Positions 53,774-58,411 of a stretch of 58,411 nt of DNA are shown here, in pieces (position 1 is the first letter of the stretch; the number at the start of each line of letters is the position of its first letter). Below the pieces are notes generated by a model, which saw only the letters and a list, made by a program, of their open reading frames with translations, did no database searches and had not been told where the DNA came from. A program made the translations under genes and the position numbers. Source of the stretch: Candidatus Solincola daggyaiensis (GTDB taxonomy: Bacteria; Actinomycetota; Geothermincolia; Geothermincolales; RBG-13-55-18); contig JACVJD010000004.1 in the NCBI GenBank assembly GCA_015711825.1, positions 1 to 58,411 of the forward strand, given 5' to 3'.

Positions 53774-56419
53774 TCAGATTTTTATGCGGAGGTTGGTGAG
53801 GGGGAAGCTCATGCAGGGGTGGATGAAGCCCGCCTTCTCGTCCACCCAGCGCTTGAGCACCCGCTCGGGCACGAAGACCTCGCCCTCCAGCAGCCTGGTG
53901 CGGCAGACGGTGCACTCCCCGGAGCGGCATATCGCCTCCACCACCAAACCCGCCCGCTCCAGGGAGTTCATCAGGGGCTCCCCGGAGCGCGCCTGGAAGG
54001 TCTTGCCGGTGCGCTCCTCCACCACCTCGAAGACCGCGTCCGGGTCGGACCCCGGCCAGCCCGGCTCGGCGGTGATGTCCTGGGGCGGGCCGTAGGCCTC
54101 GCGGCGTATCCTCCGCTTCGGCACCCCCAGGGAGAGCAAGGCCTTTTCGCACAGCAGGTACATCTGGGCGGGCCCGCAGAGGTAGAAGGTCTTTCCCTCC
54201 ACCTCCCCCACCAGGCGCGAGATCATCTCCGCGTCCAGCAGCCCGCACAGCCCCGACCAACCCTGGGGGGGCTCGGAGATGACGTAGTCCACCTTGAGCC
54301 CGGGCACCTTGCCCTCCAGCCCCTTCATCTCCTCGCCGAAGATGATGTCGCCGGGATCCCTGCTGCCGTAGATGAGGTGTATCTTCAATTCCGTGCCCTT
54401 TTCGGCCGCCTCGCGGATAATGGAGGCGAAGGGGGTTATCCCCGACCCGCCCGCCAGAAAGACCAGGTCGTCGGTGTCCATGGCGGGCTCATGGAAGAAG
54501 CTTCCAAAGGGGCTGGTGGACTCGAAGCGGTCGCCCGGCTTCACCTCGTCCAGGAGGTAATTGGACACGAACCCGCCCGCGGTGCGGCGCACGGTGATGT
54601 CCCAGTAATCGGTTCCGGGCGGAGAGGAGATGGAATACGGGCGCGAGGTGAGCACCCCTCCCACCCGGCAGAAGAGGTTGACGTACTGGCCGGCGCGGAA
54701 CCAGGGCAGCTCCCCTTGCGCCGCCGTCATGCGCAGGGTCTTGGCGGTGGGGGTCTCCTCGACGACCTCCGCCACCTCCAGCTGCACCCGGTCTGGATGC
54801 AGGCCGGCCAGGGCCCGCTCCACGCGCGTGACGGGGCTGTCGGGGAGCTCCCTGCCCTCCACCTGCTTCTCCATCTCCTTCTGCAGTTTCTCCAAGGCGC
54901 CGGGCTTCGGCCCCCCCGCCTCCATGTCCTCCAGCACCTTGCGGGAGGTGAGGAAGCCGGAATACATGGAGGGCTCGTAGCCACCCCCGATGTTCACCCA
55001 CGCCCCCGAGAAGTAGAGGCCCTCTATGGGGCCCTGGGCGGGCATGCGCACCAGGCCGGTGCCGGCGAAGGTCTCGTCGAAGCCGATGATGCTCCCCCCT
55101 ACGTTGCGGGAATACCTGATGTTGGTGAGCGGGGTGGCGACCTCGATGACCTCGATGTGGTCACGTATGCCGTGAGCGACGTTCTCCGCCAGGTCCAGCA
55201 CCCTCTCCGCCGCCCTCTCCTTGGCCTCCGCGTACTGGGACGGCGGCAGTTTCATCCAGGGCTCGGCGAAGGCGATGTAGGTGCACACCAGGGAGGAGGT
55301 CCCCGGAGGCGAGAACTCCGGGTCCACGGTGTTGTACGCGGTCACCGCGATGTCCGAGGGCAACAGGGTCTCCCCTTTCTTGACCCTCATCCAGTTGCCG
55401 TCCACGTCGTAGCCGTCGCTGTAGAAGGTCTCGTGGTGGCCGAGGCCGAGGTCGCGGTAGTCACAGTCCACTCCCAGGTAAAGGTTGACGGTGGAGGCGC
55501 CGCCCGTCCAGGCGCCCAGGCGCTTGAGGTACCACTCCGGGACCTTCTCCCGCCCGATGAGCTCCAGGCAGGCCACGTAGGGGTTGGCGTTGCTCACCAC
55601 CACGGGGCAGAGGACCTCCGTGCCGTCCTGGGCCACCACGCCCCTGACTTTCCCCTCCTCCACCAGGATGCGCGCGGCGCCGTTGCGCACCCATACCTCG
55701 CCGCCCATGTCCTCGATGGAATCCATGAAGGCCTGGGAGAGGGCCTGGCTCTTGCCCTTCACGTGCCAGGGACCGAAGCGCAGGTAGCTCACCGTGCCCA
55801 GGGCGTAGGTGAGGAAGGAGAGCGCGGAAGGGTTGTTGCAGTAGTACCCGCAGAGGACGTTGAACACCGTGCAGGCGCGCTCGTCCTTGATGAACTGATC
55901 CATGACCTCCTTGAGGCTCTTGCCGAAATACTTGATGAGGTTGGGAAATTCCTCCTGGTGCTCCATGACCATCTTGGTGCCCACGCGGTTGGCGCGTAAG
56001 GCCTCCTCGGCGTACTTGAACATCAGCTCGGTGAAATCCCGGATCCCGTCCGCGTCCGCCGGGAAGTATTCCGCCAGGGCGGCGATGAAAGCGTCCTTGC
56101 CGATGGGCACCACCACGTCCACGTCCGGGAGCACGCAACGGTAGAACTCGGGGATGGGCAAAAACTCCACCCGCCTGGCCACGTCCACCTCGTTGAGCAG
56201 CCTCCACAGCGGGCCGGGGTTCTTCTCGTCCCCCAGCCCCGAGAGCTCGTGCAGGGAGATCTCGAACTCGAAGCGCCCGCGCACGAAGGAGGATGCGTAA
56301 CCTCCCGGCACGTAGTGGCGCTCCAGGACGAGGACCTTTTTCCCCGCCTTGGCCAGGAAGGCCGCCGAGGACAGGCCCCCCAGGCCGGCCCCGACCACAA
56401 CCGCGTCGTAATCCTTCAT
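53774..56419 (-). CDS. CrtI-like oxidoreductase fused to ferredoxin reductase and 2Fe-2S ferredoxin
   Basis: 881 residues in one frame. Module 1 (1-505) is a CrtI-like flavoprotein: VVVGAGLGGLSSAAFL..LVLERH, GGYASSF and GLYFSGAWVNIGGGYEPSMYSG. Module 2 (about 540-780) is a ferredoxin-NAD(P) reductase: FAD motif RPYSISSP (593-600), GGSGITP (657-663), LCGPAQMY (747-754). Module 3 (about 795-881) is a plant-type 2Fe-2S ferredoxin with C831, C836, C839 (CRSGECTVC) and C869. The linker 505-540 is charged and helical. Together it could move electrons between NAD(P)H and the CrtI-type flavin through the Fe-S cluster in one chain. ATG after GGGAGGGG. It differs more from the other three CrtI-like proteins than they do from each other. 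Confidence 0.9.
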   Translation of the reverse strand: MKDYDAVVVGAGLGGLSSAAFLAKAGKKVLVLERHYVPGGYASSFVRGRFEFEISLHELSGLGDEKNPGPLWRLLNEVDVARRVEFLPIPEFYRCVLPDVDVVVPIGKDAFIAALAEYFPADADGIRDFTELMFKYAEEALRANRVGTKMVMEHQEEFPNLIKYFGKSLKEVMDQFIKDERACTVFNVLCGYYCNNPSALSFLTYALGTVSYLRFGPWHVKGKSQALSQAFMDSIEDMGGEVWVRNGAARILVEEGKVRGVVAQDGTEVLCPVVVSNANPYVACLELIGREKVPEWYLKRLGAWTGGASTVNLYLGVDCDYRDLGLGHHETFYSDGYDVDGNWMRVKKGETLLPSDIAVTAYNTVDPEFSPPGTSSLVCTYIAFAEPWMKLPPSQYAEAKERAAERVLDLAENVAHGIRDHIEVIEVATPLTNIRYSRNVGGSIIGFDETFAGTGLVRMPAQGPIEGLYFSGAWVNIGGGYEPSMYSGFLTSRKVLEDMEAGGPKPGALEKLQKEMEKQVEGRELPDSPVTRVERALAGLHPDRVQLEVAEVVEETPTAKTLRMTAAQGELPWFRAGQYVNLFCRVGGVLTSRPYSISSPPGTDYWDITVRRTAGGFVSNYLLDEVKPGDRFESTSPFGSFFHEPAMDTDDLVFLAGGSGITPFASIIREAAEKGTELKIHLIYGSRDPGDIIFGEEMKGLEGKVPGLKVDYVISEPPQGWSGLCGLLDAEMISRLVGEVEGKTFYLCGPAQMYLLCEKALLSLGVPKRRIRREAYGPPQDITAEPGWPGSDPDAVFEVVEERTGKTFQARSGEPLMNSLERAGLVVEAICRSGECTVCRTRLLEGEVFVPERVLKRWVDEKAGFIHPCMSFPLTNLRIKI

Positions 56420-56441
56420 CTGTGACCCCTCCCGTTCTCTC

Positions 56442-57413
56442 TCAGGCGGTACGCGAGCTTGCCAGCCGGCCCGCGATCTCCTCCGCCTGCGCGACCATGC
56501 CCTGGATCGCTTCCTTCACCGTCACTATGTCGTGCAGCAGCCCCACGCTCTGGCTGCATGCCAAAACCCCCAGGTCCACCTCGCCCCGCTCCAGCATGCC
56601 GCGGGTGTTGGATCCGGCCACGATGGCAAGTATTTCCTGGAAATCGGCGCCGGCCCTTTCGAGCTCCGCCGCCTTCTCGGCCGCCTGGTTCCTGACCACG
56701 CGGATGGTGTTGTGCACCGAGCCCAACAGGGGCACGGTGTCCTCTTCCCCCGCCGCCAGCAGGCTCTCCTTCACCGCCGCGCTCATGGGGCATTCATGCG
56801 TGAGCAGCAGCCGGGTGCCGATGAGCACCGCCTCCGCCCCCAGGCTGAAAGCCGCCAGCATCCCCCGCCCGTCCGCGATGCCCCCGGCGGCGATCACCGG
56901 TATGTCCAGGACGTCCACCGCCCGCGGCACCAGGGAGAGGGTGGCCACGGACCCGATATGGCCCCCGCCCTCGTACCCGAAGAGGGTCACCGCGTCCGCC
57001 CCCGCCTTCCGGGCGCTCAGGGCATGGCGCACGCTCACGCACTTGTGCATGAGCTTGAGGCCTCCCTCCTTGAGCACGGCCACCAGGTCCTCGGGCGGCC
57101 GGTTGCCGCTGGTCTCCACCGCCGTCACCCCGCCCTCCTCCAGGATCACCTCGGCGTAGAGGCGGTTGTCTATGGGGCGCAGGGCGGGGAAGAGGTTGAG
57201 GTTGACGGCGAAGGGCTTGTCCGTGAGCCCCTTTAACCTGCGCAGGGCGGCGCGGAACTCCTCCTGGGTGGGGAACATGGCCGAGGACATGATCCCCAGC
57301 GCCCCCGCCTCGCACACCGCGGCCGTGAACTCCGGCCCGGTTATCCACTGCATGCAGCCCCCGATCACCGGGTACTCGATCCCCAAAAGCTCCGTTATCC
57401 TCGTCTTGAACAT
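56442..57413 (-). CDS. nitronate monooxygenase / 2-nitropropane dioxygenase-like FMN enzyme
   Basis: 323 residues from ATG 57413 (GGAGGCGGC). TIM-barrel FMN motifs: GIEYPVIGGCMQWITGPEF, FAVNLNLFP, GADAVTLFGYEGGGHIGSV with the usual His, VIAAGGIADGRGMLAAFSLGAEAVLIGTRLL. The family includes nitronate monooxygenases and enoyl reductase (FabK)-like enzymes; in an anaerobe the second type of role is as likely. It lies 22 bases upstream of the 881-residue fusion gene and is probably co-transcribed with it. Confidence 0.85.
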   Translation of the reverse strand: MFKTRITELLGIEYPVIGGCMQWITGPEFTAAVCEAGALGIMSSAMFPTQEEFRAALRRLKGLTDKPFAVNLNLFPALRPIDNRLYAEVILEEGGVTAVETSGNRPPEDLVAVLKEGGLKLMHKCVSVRHALSARKAGADAVTLFGYEGGGHIGSVATLSLVPRAVDVLDIPVIAAGGIADGRGMLAAFSLGAEAVLIGTRLLLTHECPMSAAVKESLLAAGEEDTVPLLGSVHNTIRVVRNQAAEKAAELERAGADFQEILAIVAGSNTRGMLERGEVDLGVLACSQSVGLLHDIVTVKEAIQGMVAQAEEIAGRLASSRTA

Positions 57414-57588
57414 GCCGCCTCCATGACCATCAAACACGACCTAGGCGCCCCTCCTCGCGCCAACGCCGGTTTTTCTCTTCACTGTCTTCACTGCTTCCGT
57501 CCCCGACTCTCGCTTCTCTCCCCGCTTCCCGCCACGGCTCGAGGGCGCGTCCTTCGCGCCGACCGCAAGCCCTCAAGGAAAGCCGCGC
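57414..57588. other. intergenic, nothing recognised
   Basis: Gap between the truncated acyl-CoA ligase gene and the nitronate-monooxygenase-like gene; no clear promoter. Confidence 0.35.
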
Positions 57589-58411
57589 TCATGCCTGGAA
57601 CTCCTCCTTGAGCACGTGCTTGAGCACCTTACCGCTGGGATTTCTTGGCAGCACGTCCACGAAGAACACCGCCTTGGGCCGTTTGAATCCCGGCAGAGCC
57701 TCGCGACAGAACCCCAGGATCTCCTCCTCCGTCGCCTCCTCCCCCGGCTTGAGCACCAGCGCGGCGTGTATCTTCTCCCCCCACTGCGGGTCGGGAAGCC
57801 CGAACACCGCCGCCTCCGCGACCTTGGGGTGTCCGAGCAGGGCGTCCTCCACCTCCTTGGCGAAGACGTTCTCCCCGCCCGTCTTGATCATGTCCTTGAG
57901 GCGGTCCACGAAGTAGAGGAAGCCTTCCTCGTCCCTGCGCACGATGTCCCCGGTGTGCAGCCAGCCGCCCCGGAAGGTCTTCTCCGTCTCGTCCTCCCGC
58001 TTGTAATAGCCCTTGATCACCGCGGGGCCCTTGAGCAGCAGCTCGCCTATCTCCCCCACCGAGGCCTCCTCGCCCGCCTCGTTGACGATGCGGTAGTCCA
58101 GCAGGGGGTTGACCACGCCGATGGAGTCGGCCTTGCGGAAGGCGTTGTCGGGGTAGAGCACGGTGGCGTTGCCGCCGCTGCACTCGGTCAGGCCGTAGGT
58201 GTAGAAGAGCCGCGCGTTGGGCATGTGCGCAAGCACCGCCCTCTTCAGCTCCTCCGGGAAGGTGGCCGCGGCGGTGGCGAAGACCCGCACCGAGGAGGCG
58301 TCGTAGGCCATGGCCTCGGGCACGCTCATGATCCACCCGAAAAGGAAGGGGGGCACCACGATGCACAGGGTGACCTTCTCCTCCTGCACCGCCCGCATGT
58401 AGGCGACGGGG
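57589..58411 (-). CDS. AMP-forming acyl-CoA ligase, C-terminal half (5' truncated by the window edge)
   Basis: At least 273 residues; the frame stays open to the right edge. Adenylate-forming motifs: YTYGLTECSGGN, GELLLKGPAVIKGYYKRE, WLHTGDIVRRDEEGFLYFVDRLKDMIKTGGENVFAKEVED, and the catalytic Lys in NPSGKVLKHVL. The subgroup is not clear without the N-terminal half, but it resembles fatty or aromatic acid CoA ligases. It is distinct from the ligase at 42268-43941. It may provide the CoA ester used by the cluster downstream. Confidence 0.9.
   Translation of the reverse strand, partial: PVAYMRAVQEEKVTLCIVVPPFLFGWIMSVPEAMAYDASSVRVFATAAATFPEELKRAVLAHMPNARLFYTYGLTECSGGNATVLYPDNAFRKADSIGVVNPLLDYRIVNEAGEEASVGEIGELLLKGPAVIKGYYKREDETEKTFRGGWLHTGDIVRRDEEGFLYFVDRLKDMIKTGGENVFAKEVEDALLGHPKVAEAAVFGLPDPQWGEKIHAALVLKPGEEATEEEILGFCREALPGFKRPKAVFFVDVLPRNPSGKVLKHVLKEEFQA

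Noticed and set aside
1-58411. tRNA, rRNA, insertion sequence or prophage
   Set aside because: No cloverleaf with a CCA-type end, no rRNA signature, and no transposase or phage structural gene were found by reading. Short tRNAs could still be missed without a scan.

Overview
The window is visibly GC-rich, densely coded, and carries genes mostly on the minus strand. Gene content suggests an anaerobic, motile or twitching, deep-branching actinobacterium: a type IV pilus motor ATPase and prepilin, a SigB/SigF-type sigma factor, NarL-type two-component systems, a chemoreceptor, a tungstate/Moco operon, a glycyl radical enzyme and many flavin/Fe-S oxidoreductases. A Geothermincolia-like lineage of Actinomycetota would fit. 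This is an inference from gene content; there is no rRNA or other marker gene here.

Layout. 0-4.2 kb: minus-strand pilus operon (receiver protein, PilB/GspE ATPase, zinc-finger membrane protein, prepilin), preceded by a strong inverted-repeat region. 4.3-14.4 kb: minus-strand redox cluster with two CrtI-like FAD oxidoreductases, each followed by a tiny membrane protein ending in a shared Q-x-P-x-x-P-x-R-aromatic motif, plus two FAD-linked oxidases, a CCG-domain Fe-S protein and an ADP-forming acyl-CoA synthetase alpha-type protein. 14.9-21.1 kb: MobB-like protein, TupA, TupB, TupC, a second divergent TupA-like protein and MoeA, forming a tungstate uptake and cofactor-insertion operon. 21.4-29.3 kb: PAS histidine kinase, glycyl radical enzyme, chemoreceptor and an unknown zinc-ribbon protein whose 5' end is duplicated upstream.

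29.7-38.7 kb: amidase, zinc-ribbon membrane protein, SigB/F-type sigma factor, receiver-only NarL relative, small zinc ribbon, NarL response regulator and its MASE3/PAS/GAF/HisKA_3 kinase. 39.1-48 kb: large exported protein with an SGNH-like domain, an IPT/TIG domain and four beta-type repeats; a long-chain acyl-CoA ligase; a degraded remnant of the exported protein; a large PAS/GAF sensor kinase. 48.1-58.4 kb: minus-strand cluster of IlvD/Edd dehydratase, CrtI-like oxidoreductase, BKACE-family enzyme, an 881-residue CrtI-like/ferredoxin reductase/2Fe-2S fusion, a nitronate monooxygenase-like enzyme and a truncated acyl-CoA ligase.

Three of the genes in this last cluster are followed, 5-11 nt after their stop codons, by arrays of a repeated core of about 70 nt that begin (in transcript orientation) with a GAAA-tetraloop hairpin. 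The most unusual items are the repeat arrays, the 881-residue fusion, and the CrtI-like flavoprotein plus micro-membrane-protein pairs. Together the two redox clusters look like related machinery for oxidising or reducing a hydrophobic, probably CoA-activated or isoprenoid/lipid substrate, but the substrate cannot be told from sequence.
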